Source: Macrotis lagotis
Taxonomy: Eukaryota; Chordata; Mammalia; Peramelemorphia; Peramelidae
Length of the DNA stretch: 64,000 bases
Assembly (NCBI RefSeq): GCF_037893015.1
Contig: NC_133663.1
Location: 220,933,753 to 220,997,752 of the forward strand
Reading direction: 5' to 3'
Shown here one piece after another: positions 1 to 11,734 of this stretch. Every line of letters begins with the position of its first letter. Position 1 is the stretch's first letter. The position numbers and the translations under genes were made by a program. Under the pieces are notes generated by a model. It did no database searches. It was not told where the DNA came from and saw only the letters and a list, made by a program, of their open reading frames with translations.

Positions 1-301
1 GGCAGGAAATTCTCCAAATCAGAGTACTTCCAATTTAAACTGTATCCTCTCCTCTTCCATATACTAATCTCGTTCTTTGAAAAATTCAGTATTGTAATAT
101 AATTAGAAATTGAGGGCCTTAAATGATAATCCTCTTTAGATGTGTCAGGTGACATACTGAGATCTTTAAGATCATTTGCATCCTTTTGTACTTGGCCCTA
201 CAAAATACATGGAAGTACTGTAAAATAATATGAACATAACAATAATAACTTTGAGTATCATTAATCTACCAATTTAAGGTTTTCACAACACTTCAGATAC
301 A

Positions 302-356
302 TTATTTGATCTTTAATGTCTGCCTGCCCAGGAAGCTCTCCTGCCTTCTCTGAAGA
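302..356 (-). pseudogene. ATP2B4-like exon start (N-domain), truncated
   Basis: On the minus strand a TTTTCAG acceptor ends at 357 and is followed by codons reading SSEKAGELPGQADIK. In plasma-membrane calcium pumps the exon after the phosphorylation-site exon starts [19 protein letters not shown]. Only about the first 18 codons can be followed; the sequence further on no longer matches, so the exon is cut off. It follows the catalytic exon at 951-1185 in the correct order with an intron of about 600 bases, which marks an unprocessed gene copy. The family call is firm only because the fuller copies at 33.7 and 36.0 kb share this start. Confidence 0.6.
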
Positions 357-779
357 CTGAAAATGAAATAGCATGGAGGGTAAATGAGAAGTCTTAAATC
401 ACAGCAAGAGTGGACAAAAGGGAGTCAAATGTACCCAGAATTTCTTTGACCTTCCTAGCAGCCCAGCTGGCTAGTCACTTCCTGACTGTATGACATTTTA
501 TCTGATTCAAGGGCAGTGAGGGTTGAGGAGGAAGAAATGTAATGGCCTGCATCCCCGAGAACTATTTTCTGGCCAATTCTGGGGAAGGGCTTTCATTCTT
601 TGGATAAAGGGGAATATCTGTTGTCTGCTAGTGAGACTTTCTCTGACCCCAAAAGGCTTTTTCTGTTTGAGACTTGTTAGATACGTCTAGGGAACAATAA
701 CCCACTCATGGTTCCATATTACCTTATTTCAAACTATTAGTCTTCATATGGTATGTTCATGTTCAGTTTGTTGTAGTGT

Positions 780-905
780 TGCTGAAAGGATTCCTGACTT
801 GTGAGCAGATAACCTGTGTTTGAATTCTGACTCCACCACTTTCTAGAAATGTGATCTCATATAAGTCACTTAAGCTTTCATACCTTGCCCAGGAATTTCG
901 AAATT
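780..905 (+). repeat. MIR SINE
   Basis: Old tRNA-derived MIR-type sequence: 'gtgtttgaattctgactcc', then 'agtcacttaagctt'. The same fragment sits in the equivalent intron at 34150-34235, so it was there before the ATP2B4-like units were duplicated. Confidence 0.6.
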
Positions 906-950
906 CCCTTCATCTATATATAGGGTTAAACCCTAGAGTCAGGGGAGAGC

Positions 951-1185
951 ATTGGAGGTATAGCTGCTATGGATGGTGATGACACTGTCAAGGAGGATCA
1001 TGTGTTTCGGCGCAATGATCTGGCCTAGTGACTTTCTTGTAGTGATTGTCTCCTATTTAGATCTGCAGCACTGTCGTGCAGTTCAAAGTTACTGTGCCTT
1101 TCTAGTCTGAGCACATGGTCTTCCCATTATCCATAGTTTCCCAGACAGCCAGGTGATGCATGAGATTATTATCCTTCATCATTTT
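951..1185 (-). pseudogene. ATP2B4-like phosphorylation-site exon, copy A
   Basis: Minus-strand translation after an ATCAG acceptor reads [12 protein letters not shown], then CSD*KGT, then later in another frame SSYTSN. The family has [28 protein letters not shown] and NSAYTSK. This exon of a PMCA pump carries the aspartate that is phosphorylated during transport. Here the codon after it is TAG and the motif threonine is lysine. Further lesions are a stop in the TVLQI*IGD stretch and a frameshift before PKHMILLDS. The donor is GC rather than GT. The exon lies in collinear order with exons at 5.5, 4.7 and 3.4 kb upstream. Clearly dead; the parent looks like ATP2B4. Confidence 0.8.
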
Positions 1186-1740
1186 CTGATTGTAGAAAAG
1201 AATAGAGAGAGAGAATTGGCAGGAACTTCTCCAAATCAGAGTATTTCCAATTTAAACTGTATCATCTCCTCTTCCATATATTTATCTCTTTCTTGAATTA
1301 AAAAAATTAAAAACCCATGACGAATTTTGTGGGTTTCGTACAAAATCAAAATCTTTGGAGCATATTGAAATGATGACTAAGTTGGGTTTCAACAAATGTT
1401 CTGAGACAAAGTGAGGAGACCATGTTCTCTCCTCTGAATGAATGGCTTATACCTTTCAAAACCTTCTGTCTATCAAATCTTACTTTATTTTTCCTGTAAC
1501 CTGATGGGATGGAGGGTGTGGTTTTGAGTGGAGAAGGGAACAGTAGAAGGGCTCTCTCCATTTAGCAGATGAAATTGGGTAGGGCCTAGTGAGTTTGAGT
1601 GACATAAATGTGGCCCCCACAACACTTTGGCATTGAGAGAATATGGGGAAAGTCTTCAACTGCCCAAAGGGCTAGGATAAAACTGCATGGAAGTTTTGTT
1701 AGAGGGAGGACCTTACTAATCAGACAATGGGATGCCCTAC

Positions 1741-1866
1741 AATTTCAGGGGAGTCTCTGCAGAAAATCTTGCTGTGCATTCAAAAAGTCCCATTTTGATT
1801 CTTGAAAATTGTGCCTCTTGGAATTCCATGTTGAACTGAAGGTGATGACTTTTTAAAATTTCTCAG
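1741..1866 (-). pseudogene. ATP2B4-like N-domain exon fragment, copy A2
   Basis: The minus strand reads EKF*KVITFSSTW and continues as a decayed match to the PMCA stretch [15 protein letters not shown]. The surrounding 1450-1880 aligns with 33220-33600 and 35530-35900, including the shared block 'tgatggggtggagg' near 33240 and 35550 (tgatgggatggagg here). The 5' part of the exon is missing. It lies upstream of the catalytic exon at 951-1185, although in the protein this segment follows that exon, so it belongs to another unit of the array. Confidence 0.6.
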
Positions 1867-1919
1867 GAATCTTCTCAGAAAGTGCCCAAATTCATCTTAG
1901 GATTGAAGTTAAAAGGACC

Positions 1920-2060
1920 CCAGATAAGAGCTAGTTCATCCCCTTCATCTTATGAAGAAGAGATCTGAAGTACAGGGAAATTAAATGTCTTGCCAGTGTT
2001 CCCATGGGCAGTAAATAGCAAAAGTTGGGTCTGAACTCAAGCACTTTGCATTCATAGGGA
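1920..2060 (-). repeat. MIR-type SINE, old
   Basis: Antisense MIR-like order: 'gaagtacagggaaattaaat', then 'tgccagtgttcccatgggcagtaa', then 'tctgaactcaagc'. Divergent; no ends visible. Confidence 0.45.
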
Positions 2061-2156
2061 ATCCTTTTCCATTCAGTCTTTAGGAGACTACTTGGTAGGG
2101 ATATTGTAGAAAGGAGTACTTCTCAGGTCAACAGGGATTAGAAATGACAGTCACCA

Positions 2157-2912
2157 CTCATCCAACCCTTCTGGAGATCCTATTTGGAACTACGCCCAAA
2201 GGGCAACAAAAATGTGCATACCCTTTGACCCAGAAATACCACTATTGGGTCTATATCCTGAAAAGATGATGAAAAAGGGTAAAAACATTACTTGTACAAA
2301 AATACTTATAGCAGCCCTGTTTGTGGTGGCAAAGAATTGGAAATCAAGTAAATGTCCTTCATTTGGGGAATGGCTTAGCAAACTGTGGTATATGTATGTC
2401 ATGGAACACTATTGTTCTATTAGAAACCATGAGCGATGGGATTTCAGGGAAGCCTGGAGGGATTTACAGGAACTGATGCTGAGTGAGATGAGCAGAACCA
2501 GAAAAACACTGTATTCCCTAACAGCAACATGGGAGTGATGATCAACCTTGAAGGACTCACTCATTCCATCAGTGCAACAATAGGGAGCAATTTTGGGCTG
2601 TCTGCAAAGGAAAGTGCCATCTATATCCAGATAAGGAGCTGTGGAGTTTGAACAAAGTTCAAGGACTATTCCCTTTAATTTAGAAAAAAACAAATATCTC
2701 ATTGTCTGATCTTGTTACCTCTTAGACTTCTTGACTCTTCTCTAAGGATATGATTTCTCTCTCATCACACCCAATTTGGATCAACGTATGACATAGAAAC
2801 AAAGTAAAGACTGACAGATTGCTTTCTGTGGGGGGGGTGGAGGGAGGGAAGTAAGATCGGGGGGAAAATTATAAAACTCAAATAACATCTTCCATAAAAA
2901 TTAATTTAAAAA
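2157..2912 (+). mobile_element. L1 3' end, 5'-truncated
   Basis: The open stretch at 2212-2538 encodes the L1 ORF2 C-terminus (PFDPEIPLLGLYPEKMMKKG, then FVVAKNWKSSKCPSFGEWLS). It is followed by the short 3' UTR with a G-rich tract near 2830 and an A-rich end. Near-matching flanks GACAGTCAC (2145) and GACAATCAC (2915) look like the target-site duplication. It lies in the intron where missing ATP2B4-like exons would be expected. Confidence 0.9.
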
Positions 2913-3019
2913 AAGACAATCACTTCTGAAGACCCTTTGGAATAGAATCAAAGAAACCTCTTTTAATGGACTGGTTTTACTGAGATCTGAGGCAACTCAA
3001 TGAGCCTCTAGTCAGTAAG

Positions 3020-3246
3020 ACAAGTTCAAATCTACTCTTGTATAGTTCCTAGCCATGTGACCCCAGGGAAGTCATTTTGCCACTATCTGGTTCAGGTTCC
3101 TCCTTTGTAACATGGGGATCATAATAGCACCTGCCTCCCTGAGTAATTGATGTTAGGATAAAATGAGATAACAATTATAAAGATTTTAACATGGTGACTG
3201 ATTCACAAGAAGCCTTATGTAAACATTCACTCTCAGCTATTATTAC
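3020..3246 (+). repeat. MIR SINE
   Basis: Sense MIR: 'agccatgtgacc', 'gggaagtcattttgcc', 'cctttgtaacatggggatca', then 'aaatgagataacaattat'. This is the core plus the 3' part, divergent. Confidence 0.65.
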
Positions 3247-3276
3247 AAGGCCATTTTTGTGACACCAGAGCTTCAC

Positions 3277-3404
3277 CTGAAAGTAGCATGGGATCCTTTT
3301 GAATAGACTTCTTCACATGGGCAGATTCCCCAGTTAGTTTACTCTCATCAAAATTCTCATAATGTTCCCTTGTACCAGGATGCCATCTGCAGGCAACAGG
3401 TCAT
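3277..3404 (-). pseudogene. ATP2B4-like A-domain exon (DLLPADG)
   Basis: A minus-strand acceptor TTTTTATCCAG is followed by [13 protein letters not shown], then in another frame DESKLTGESAHVKKSIQ and KDPMLLS, ending at a GTGAAG donor. PMCA pumps have [32 protein letters not shown] and KDPMLLSG here: the actuator domain with the conserved TGES loop used in dephosphorylation. TGES survives, but an indel between QGN and DES breaks the frame. Both splice sites are intact, so this is a genomic duplicate and not a retrocopy. The exon follows the one at 4504-4739 as in the parent gene. Confidence 0.85.
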
Positions 3405-3820
3405 CTGGATAAAAAGAGGAAGGAGACAGGGAGAGAAAATGGAGACTGATCATAAGAAACAAAGAGAGAAGGTGGGAAGGTGTGGTCCTAGTCTCCTCTA
3501 GGAGACTTCTTCCACAGAGTTCCCTGCAGGACATTACACAAGCAAGTATCATGTAGATATTGAGGGGGAAAACATAGTCCTGATCACCAAGAACAAAGTC
3601 CCTGACAGATCTCCATGGGCTCTGGTTATGCTGTTCCTGATGAGGCCCTAAATGGGACCCAGAAAACTATGCTGGTTATTCAACAGAGCAGTAAGCTTGC
3701 ATTAAATTTCATCATCGTAGGATCTCAGACTATTCCTTTACCAAAGGACTTACAACTTACCTGGAAGCTGACAAGGAAGAATATAATCTGCCCAGTTTCT
3801 TTCAATATGTCTTGGACTTG

Positions 3821-3966
3821 GGGCAGCTAGGTGGCGCAGTGAATAAAGCACTGGCCCTGGAGTCAGGAGTACCTGGGTTCAAATCCGGTCTCAGACAATA
3901 ATTACCTAGCTGTGTGGCCTTGGGCAAGCCACTTAACCCCATTTGCCTTGCAAAAACCTAAAAAAA
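3821..3966 (+). mobile_element. Marsupial tRNA-derived SINE
   Basis: A complete young-looking copy starting GGGCAGCTAGGTGGCGCAGT, with a B-box-like GGTTCAAATCC and a CTTGGGCAAGCCACTTAACC tail, then A-rich. The duplication ATATGTCTTGGACT / ATATGTCTTAGACT flanks it. Confidence 0.93.
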
Positions 3967-4503
3967 TATGTCTTAGACTCCTCATACTGTAAGATGGAGG
4001 AGAGAAACAACCTTGCCCATAAAACAATGAAACAGAAAAGGCATAACAGAAATGGAGAATGGAGACAGCAAAACTACAACTGAAGTGAAGTGGCCTCTAG
4101 CTAGGGGAAGAATTTTGCATCAGGGCTTTAATACAGGAGTGAAAATACTGCTAGTGCCCCACTGAAACAATTGAACCTGGGACTTAAATTGCAAGAGCAC
4201 AATTTTAATTATTAAACTTAATTTTAATAATTAAAATATAAAGCTGCAACAAGGTGGCATCATCACTCTTGTTGCTTGATCTCAAGTAAAGTGGTTCTCC
4301 ACTCTGTCCCCTCTTTTTTTCTGCCCCCCCCACTCTCCAACTGTGGCAAGCTCCCCAAGCAGTATCCTTGCAGTATCTCGCTTTCTTTCCTTGCTTCCTC
4401 AATTGAAATAGGGTACAAAAATTACTAGTGTTGGCTAGGGAGAATAGAATCTTGTCTGAAAAGCAGGTAGACTAGGAGGGGTATCAACAGCATGGATTCT
4501 CAC

Positions 4504-4739
4504 CATATTTTATTTGGATGATATCTCCCACCACGATCTCCATCACAGGCAATTGTATGATCTGGCTTTTGTGGATGACCGCGAGCTTCTGTTCTTGCTT
4601 GATGAAACTCTACAGACCTTGCTCCAATCATTGAAGGCCATCACCAGCTCCACGATGGTGACTGAGAATAGGATAGCTTCCACTTCAATCCAGCTGTCCT
4701 CTAACTCATCCTTTCCAGAAGTTGTGGCTTGTCCACATG
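4504..4739 (-). pseudogene. ATP2B4-like exon (M2 helix to A-domain)
   Basis: After an AATAG acceptor the minus strand reads CGQATTSGKDELEDSWIE, AILFSVTIVELVMAFNDWSK, then after a gap [18 protein letters not shown] and [13 protein letters not shown] up to a GTGAGA donor. PMCA4 has CGQVATTPEDENEAQAGWIE, AILFSVIIVVLVTAFNDWSK and IQLPVAEIVVGDIAQVKYG. The CGQ..TT and AILFS stretches favour ATP2B4 over ATP2B1. About 16 bases are missing after NDWSK (EKQFR region), which shifts frame, and the next CAG is TAG. It splices in phase with the exon at 5364-5566 (E-H-E-S-CGQ across the junction). Confidence 0.85.
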
Positions 4740-4910
4740 CTATTTCATAAAGAAAGGAAAAGGTGGGGGGGGGCACAGAGATCACTTCAAAGGCCCTTGT
4801 GGGTATGTTAAGTAGAGCTAATGCTTTCACTAACCCTTTCTGGGAGAGGTGAGATGGGGTAGGATGGAGGAAGGTAGGCACATGTCTAAGAAGACGAACC
4901 ACCACTGCCA

Positions 4911-5363
4911 AGAAAACCTAGTTTAGGTATCTACTCATCATCTGCACCTCCACAATGTTAACCTGAAAGGAGTCAGAGATGCCAGAGTTCCTACGCCTGT
5001 GCCTGTGCCTGTGCAAATGACAGGCAAGTCACCTGTAAATAACCACCTGAGTCTAAGAAGGTCAGAATACTTCTGCTCAACAGATTGAGCAACTTCCCAT
5101 GATGCCAAGCACTTAGGCTTAAACTTTAAGGAGCAGAGGCTTTGTGAGATTAGAATAGTCTATTTGTCACTGTGGTGGAAATGGACCTAGTTAAGTACTG
5201 GACAAAATGTCCAAATGAAATCTGAATTAACTAGCCCTATTCCTTGACTAATCATTCAGGGTATACAGGAGTAAATAATATCTAAGTGGAGATAGTTTAA
5301 CAATAAACCTATATTAATTTCCTACTGCTTGGATTGAACTAGTATCTTGTCAAATTCTTAGAC
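4911..5363. other. Intron-like sequence, nothing recognised
   Basis: This lies between two ATP2B4-like exons. I see no repeat or coding match apart from a short run of TGTGCCTGTGCC near 5000. Confidence 0.5.
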
Positions 5364-5566
5364 ATTCATGCTCATTGCTGTCTTCAAGATGCTGGTAGAA
5401 GGACAGGCCTAGAGAGATGACTGCTACAACCTCCAGAATTATGAGTGTTTCATCTTGTAGAGCCTCCCATACTAACTTCCAAAAGGTCTTGGGTTTTGAA
5501 GAGGAATGAAGTATTTTCCAAAAACCCTCTTGCATCTCTCCAGATCATTGGGGTTCCCAGACAATC
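5364..5566 (-). pseudogene. ATP2B4-like N-terminal exon (M1 helix)
   Basis: After a TTTGTTCAG acceptor the minus strand reads [20 protein letters not shown], then in another frame [34 protein letters not shown] and NEHE, ending at a GT donor. PMCA4 has GLSGNPADLEKRRQVFGHN and [20 protein letters not shown]. The GLSGNP start is a PMCA4 mark. The segment covers the cytoplasmic stretch and the first membrane helix. A one-base shift near IPL(Q) breaks the frame. This is the most 5' exon of copy II that I can see; the initiator exon is not recognised between here and the LTR at 6.1 kb. Confidence 0.88.
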
Positions 5567-5867
5567 CTGAACAAAGGAAAGGGGGTTAGGTCATGAATGA
5601 AAAAAAATAAAGATCTTGGAAGCAATTTTAAGACAAAATGTTCCACCTTACCCCAACAAACTCAACTACCCTCCTTTGTTGGCCTATAGGAAGATTCTTC
5701 AAGAAGTCAGATCATTTATAGCCTATTTCCACCCATCCAAGGATGCCAAGAATAGTCAAGGACTACTTTTCTTAGCTCAGATAGCATCAACCTAAATCTA
5801 ATAATGTCTTAAGGGTTTTGTTGGCATTTTCCAAAGGTGCATATCCAAACTGAACATACCATGCTAC

Positions 5868-6070
5868 CATAGAAAACTGTTCTTAGAGTCAAAAGTCTTG
5901 GGCTCCAGTCCTCGGCTCCTCTCCCATTCTAGCCCTGTGACACTAAGCAAAATAATCACCTCCAATACCCTTATGGAACTCTTTTGGACCAAGTTGCTGG
6001 GTAAGTGCTAATCTGCCTTGGTTGAAGGTACTTAATCAATGAAATCACAGTCCCCAATTACCATTTGACT
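5868..6070 (+). repeat. MIR-type SINE, old
   Basis: Sense MIR-like order: 'agtcaaaagtcttgggctcc', 'tctagccctgtgacact', and a poor 3' part. Divergent. Confidence 0.4.
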
Positions 6071-6139
6071 GCATTCCCTCTCATGTCTTCCCTTCCAGCT
6101 CTTATAGGGACACTAAATAGTCACAAGGAGCAAGGAGTA

Positions 6140-6699
6140 TGTGAAATACAATATCAATGTTTCTGAAATTCCTGTATAGAAAGGGGTCCCTGACATCCTT
6201 CTGGGCCCTGAGAAATTCCTTAGAAATATAACTTTGGCTAGGCACCTTTGGGTCTGGAAATAGTCTGATACGACACAAGGGGGCAAGGATATACTATAAA
6301 ATTGTCTAAAAATTTACAAAGCACCCTTGTTAGCCTAATTATCTTGCTGTATCTGTTCAATTCCAGGACTGCCTTCCCCTTCCCTAGATGCAGTTGGAAC
6401 CATAAGATAGTAAATTCCTGACTCCATCCATCCCAGAACCCTTCTCACCCCTATCTATATGGAACCCTATGTTTACATATGTATATGTCAAGATAATATA
6501 TCTAACTGCTGTCTTTGTTTTTTGGTATCTTGCTTACTCTCAGTAGCCCCCCCCCCCCCCCCCACAACACTATACAAACCTTATCCCCAGCTCACTTAGG
6601 TACTGTCTGATTTCAGTACTCAATCCCCAGACTGTCCCTGGGAATAAAGATCTCCAGACTTATCAAATTCTGTTCTCTTTATCACTCTTTAGGTACAAC
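6140..6699 (+). mobile_element. Retroviral LTR (ERV fossil), probable 5' LTR
   Basis: The region has an AATAAAG at about 6642, ends TACAACA, and is followed at once by TTTGGAGGCCCCAGCAAGAT. That resembles a gammaretrovirus-type primer-binding site and leader. A long C run lies at about 6547-6565. The left end is uncertain and no matching second LTR was found in the window, so the element may be partial or the partner too diverged. Fossil. Confidence 0.5.
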
Positions 6700-7270
6700 A
6701 TTTGGAGGCCCCAGCAAGATCTTGGTGTTTTGTGTCACCAAAGGAGACCACAGGAGTTTTGAGTTTAGGTTCGACCAGACTGTCTCTCCCTTTCCTAGGG
6801 GAGCTGGCCCATGATGAATGTTCCAGGGCCCCAGGATTAGGTAAACATAGTGTTAGTATGGACCTTACCTCAACTGTCATCCCCCATTCAGCCTAAGTGG
6901 AGATCCTGTTACACCTCCAGAGGTAAACTTCTTCTGGTTATGGATCTAGACATTTGGTTGCAGGGGAATTCAGTATCAGACGTCATGTCTTGGGCCCCTC
7001 TTTTGGGTGCTCCTTGTGAAAGCGGGGACACATTTGGTCAGGCATTGGGAGGGAGAGATGGTCGGACAGTACACAAAATCTTCCCTCATGGCATTCCTGA
7101 GACATCAGGAATTTGCCATTGGCCTGTGTTTGTTGATATGTGTTCAGATTGTCAGTTTGGAAAATTCTGTTGCGTTTGTATGATCTGTGCTTGTGCCTCA
7201 TCTGTTTTTATGTGTTTAGATTGTCTATTTGTGTGTTCGTGTTCTTCTATTGATTTGCTAGATGGGAAGA
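6700..7270 (+). mobile_element. ERV leader-like region
   Basis: GT-rich sequence after the primer-site-like motif, with repeated TGTTCAGATTGTC / TGTTTAGATTGTC phrases, similar in style to gammaretroviral leaders. I recognise no gag, pol or env. Fossil. Confidence 0.35.
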
Positions 7271-10099
7271 AAAGTTCCCTGAAAATTGTCCTTGGGTTAC
7301 GTCATTTAAATTGCTGCTCTTTGATATTTTGGAACAGCTACATTTTTAGGCATCTAATGCCCTCACTGGCTCTCCCCTTGAGCCTGCTTTCTGTCTGTGT
7401 TACATTGGGTAATATGATCCCTCCCTCTTCACCTCTGTGTTGTCTCTGGAGCAGTTCGAAGAGGGATTTTTTATTTTTATTTTTAAAAGGGGATGGATTT
7501 TGGTTTTAAATTGACTGATGCCAAACTACTCACCCTGTTATTTACTATTATGAGAAGGGTCCCCCATTCCTTGTTTATGTTCCCTTCTCTTTCCTGTTCT
7601 GCTTGATTCTGTTCTGCCAGAGTGTTTCGCCCTCCCTCCCCCTTTCAGGAGAGAAAGTTACTTTAGGAAGTATTAGTAAAGTAAGTGTTAAAAGGGACTT
7701 TATTTTGAAGTTAAAGAAACAACGAATATTACCAAATATGTTAAAAAAAAGTAATCATAGAAAGAAATGCTATTTTAATTTGAAAATAGGGAAAATAAAT
7801 TCCAGAAAGACAAGAGAGTCAGCTTAATCCTAAAGTGTATAATGTGGTTACCAAGATGCCCATATAGGGGAAAATAAATAATCTTTTTGCAAAGTGATAT
7901 GGCATCATTAGATCTTCAGGATTTTATCAGTATAGATACAGATATTGTTAGTTATTACAGAAAATTATGGGTTGAAGAATAGAAGACCAACCCCCTCCCC
8001 CAGAAAGAATCTAGGATTCTCTCTCTATAAAAGTCATTCAGTTTAACTCTGTTTGAAGAAGGGGGGCAGGAAATATTCTAATTAAGCTAAGGGATTTTTG
8101 AATGACTACCTTCTCCAGGATTTCAGTAAATGCAATCAAGAAATGTTAAATATTAAAACCTTAGACTGAAAAATGCATTGTGAAATGTGAAATCATAACT
8201 GTAGTTTATATAGCTGTATAAGGTATGTGACTCTAGTTTGGAATAGTATGAATTAAAGTCAAGAAGAGCTAATGAAAAGGAATGGTGGGAAATATGAGTT
8301 GCATAGCTTGAGTAAGAGATTCTGAAAGTACTGGAAAGAAAATCCAGACTTAGAGACAATTGGGGTTTCTTTTGAACCATTTGTTAAGTATGGAAAGTGG
8401 TAAAAGTATGCAGACAGAAGGTTTGAGCAGGGTTGACTTCATACACCAAAGATGGATTTTGGGAACTTTGGAAAATGGTGTACAATTCATTAAAATAAAA
8501 GGAGAAAGTATTAGAACTGTAAGTCTATAGGGAGATATGTGTTTATATGAGGTTGGGGTGATTTAAAATTGCATTAAATTGGTACTTTTTGCAATGTTTG
8601 GCAGTGAATTGATTAGAAAAATAATAAACCCCATTAAGTGAAAAGTTTGATATGAAAGCAATTGCTAGGTAAATGTTAATTTTATGTTTTTATTGATCCT
8701 ATAATGTGCTAATGTAAAGATACATGTAATTTGAATTAAGGGGTTTATAAAGAATATGTTTGAGTTTGTATGGCCCCTCCAGAGTCATGGGAGTCAGGAC
8801 AGACTTGTGAGTTATGTGTTCTTAAGCTTTAGAATAACTAAACAAGGGGAATTTTACACTGATGCCATTGGGAAAAATATGCAGTGAGTGAGTAATTATA
8901 AACAGTAAAGGTAAAGAATTAGTACATATCATTTTAATATCTCAAATTGTGGGGAATCTCTAATTCCCAGACTATAGAATATTCTCATAATAAGAAATGT
9001 TGGTTAGTGAGGATAGAAAGTTCTTATAAGTGAGAGCATTGAGAAGTTTGAATTGCACTGATGAAGATAAGAATTTTCAAACTTTTTATGCTTTTGGAAA
9101 GAAAATGATTTAAAACTAATTTGAATATGACTTTTGGAATTTAAGAGAAGTATGAAGAAAATCTTGTAGTCATAAGAAGGGATTTTTTTTAGCAACAATT
9201 GGTCTTAAGAATTCTTTGTATTTTAAAGTTTTAAGGAATAAAGAAAACATACATGCAATTAAATATGCTGTGTACAATTAGTAAGCTTTGTATAAGAACA
9301 ATTTAAGCTATACTTTTTGAGGTTTTAAAATTGTTTTGTAATAACAAATGAATTGAAGTTTCACCTATCACATTTGTAAAGATTTTGTTATGAAAAAACA
9401 AAACTAAATTAGAGAATACCTTGCCAATGGGTTATAGTTCTCAAGGTCCTTTTGGCCCAGAAAATTTGTGAAAGGCTTTGTTTTTCACCTCATGTTTATG
9501 AAAGGGAATATGATATGTGAGATCAGTGTAGTTTATTATCTGTTAAAAAGAGAAAATTATACCTATAACCATAACACTGTCATAGGTAAAAAAGTGTAAA
9601 TTGGACTTTTGAAATTATGGTGTAAAACTAACATTGATAGAGGACCTTATTTTCTTTGGAAATAAAAGTGTATATAAAAAAGAGATATAATGAGTTTTAA
9701 AGCAAAAATTCAGAAGAGGTGTGTTTGTAAATGGTAATTATGAGGTAAACTTTAAGAGAACCAGTTGTTTTGTGGTGCTTTAAGAGAATAAGATGTCAGC
9801 ATGTTCTGTTTCATGTAGGTTAAGAATTTAATGTTTACATTATATCTTAACTGCCAGATACCCTTTTCAATGATATTGAATAAATGTGAGGGCCTTTGGA
9901 AAATGATTGGGAAATTTAAAATTATGTAACCCTGATTAGATGACTTATCAATAAGGAAGACTGAAAGGTATTGTCAAGCATGTGATCTGCTTTTGTAAAT
10001 ATAAATTATTTTACTGTAATGATGTCAAAACTGGAATTAATGATTGTTAATGAGAGAAATTATAAAAGTGACCCTTTCGTTTTCCCTGAAAATTTTCAA

Positions 10100-10205
10100 T
10101 GATGTGTTGGACCTTGCTCTAGATCTGTAGGTCCAGGTATAAATGTAATAATGGAAATATTATTTTGTGAAATCTAGTTCTTAATGTATTACATCTATTA
10201 CTGTT
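10100..10205 (+). repeat. Diverged direct repeat, copy 1
   Basis: 'atgtaataatggaaatatta' and 'tgtattacat' here align with 11590-11645 ('aatgtaataatggagaaatt', 'tgtgtattact'), and both follow AGATCTGT(A/G)(G/A)GT. The spacing is about 1.45 kb. Confidence 0.5.
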
Positions 10206-11559
10206 TTGTTCAATTGAGAGCCCTCAGCCCTGAATATCCAAACCCCATTCCCCCCACCTGTCACCAGGTCCCGTTTGTTTCCCCCTTGGAAGATTCCTTC
10301 GCTAGATCAAAAGGGAGGAAATATAAGAGCAGGGAAGGGAATGAACATTCCTAGACCTCTCTCCCCTTGCCGCTGAATCAGCCTACTCCCCTCTCGGAAA
10401 ATTCCTTCACTGAATAAAAAAGGGAGAAGAGGGCAGCAGTAGGATGGTGGGGAATTGGCAGAAAAAGTCTTATCTCAAAAACAATAGACAGGACAGCTCA
10501 AGTCCTTAAGCCTTAAAGGGAAAAGACCCCTCCACAGATGGGATGTGTGATTGGGAAAGAAAAAAAAATCTAAGATCCAGGGGTTAATAGACTCCTTTAT
10601 TGAAAGTAAATCATGTTTAATGAATATCTGCTGGCCATGTGGCATGAGTGATGACTCTCATTGTTTTTAAAGTCTCTGAACTAGAGTTTTGGGAAGTGTG
10701 TTTAGGGTTTTAAAAGAGGGATACTAGTGTTGTAACATTCTGACAAAGTTTGTACAGAATGGGAGGAATTCAATAACCTAGATTGTTAAATTAGTTTGGG
10801 ATTATACTATTTAACACTATTGTGACTTTTGCAAGGAGTTATGTGTTTTGGGGTTTTAAACTATTGTAACACCTTTGTGTTAAAGTGGTATTGGGTTACT
10901 AAAAAGAGAAATACCTAGGTTATCAGGGATGTTTACTGATGTCTTTTGGGGAAAATTTTTAATTGATTTTAATGTTAAGTTTAATAATGCTAACAATTTA
11001 TTTTTCTTTTGCATAGAGCTTTTGGAATGTGAGTTCTGGATTCTCTGAATACAGTACTCTAAAGATTTTATCAAACTAAGCTGTTGGGAAGTTACTTGAA
11101 TTGTAATTACATTGGGGTTTAAATCCGTCATATGTATGAGATTGGATTCTGAGAATTTTGGTAGAGACATAGTGTAAAGAACATGGGATATTCATTTTGC
11201 TTTTGTCTAAGGGAAATGAGATGTTTAAATAAGATTCTCAGTGTTTAATGTATATTAGCAACGCATGTTTAAAGAATTCAAGAATGTGGACTTCTCTCAT
11301 GGTAACTGCAAACAGCTGATGAGGGCTCTGAACAAATTGCAATAGTGGACACTATTGTAAGGTACCTTTTTGATGAATAAGATGTTTTTATCAGTTATGT
11401 GACGTTCTTTTGTAACCGCAAAGAGGTAATATTTGCAATATTTAGGTATCTCTTGTGAAAATTTAAAAAATTTTTTAAACACTATATTGTTAAAGCCTTG
11501 GATTAATGTGATTGCTTTGAAGAGCAATAAGGAAAATATGAAAAAGTATGACCCTTTCT

Positions 11560-11645
11560 GGAATAGATCTGTGAGTTCATGAATAATGTAATAATGGAGA
11601 AATTACTTTGTACAATCCAGTAATTTGTGTATTACTCTGTTATTC
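11560..11645 (+). repeat. Diverged direct repeat, copy 2
   Basis: Partner of the repeat at 10100. Both are preceded by a GACCCTTTC phrase (about 10072 and 11550). Confidence 0.5.
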
Positions 11646-11734
11646 ACAGAAATTAATAATGCATGTTGGAAATTTAAGGCTACCTGAGATGTTTTAATGG
11701 TTTTAAAGAATTCTGAAAAGTAAATTATACATTA

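Larger units (their letters stand above)
1..1310 (-). repeat. Tandem unit of ATP2B4-like exon array (left end)
   Basis: Bases 1-90 repeat bases 1217-1306 almost exactly (GGCAGGAAnTTCTCCAAATC onward). At 1217 this is the intron flank just upstream, on the minus strand, of the catalytic exon at 951-1185. A further copy of that exon is therefore expected just left of the window. The same flank recurs more divergently at 34566. Bases 91-301 show no coding match I can see. Confidence 0.7.

Noticed and set aside
6547-6565. Poly-C run as a functional element
   Set aside because: A homopolymer, likely slippage; nothing around it suggests a role.
6850-7509. A 219-codon open stretch
   Set aside because: It lies in the ERV leader-like region, is unlike any gag or host protein, and is Cys/Ser/Leu-rich low-complexity translation of GT-rich DNA.
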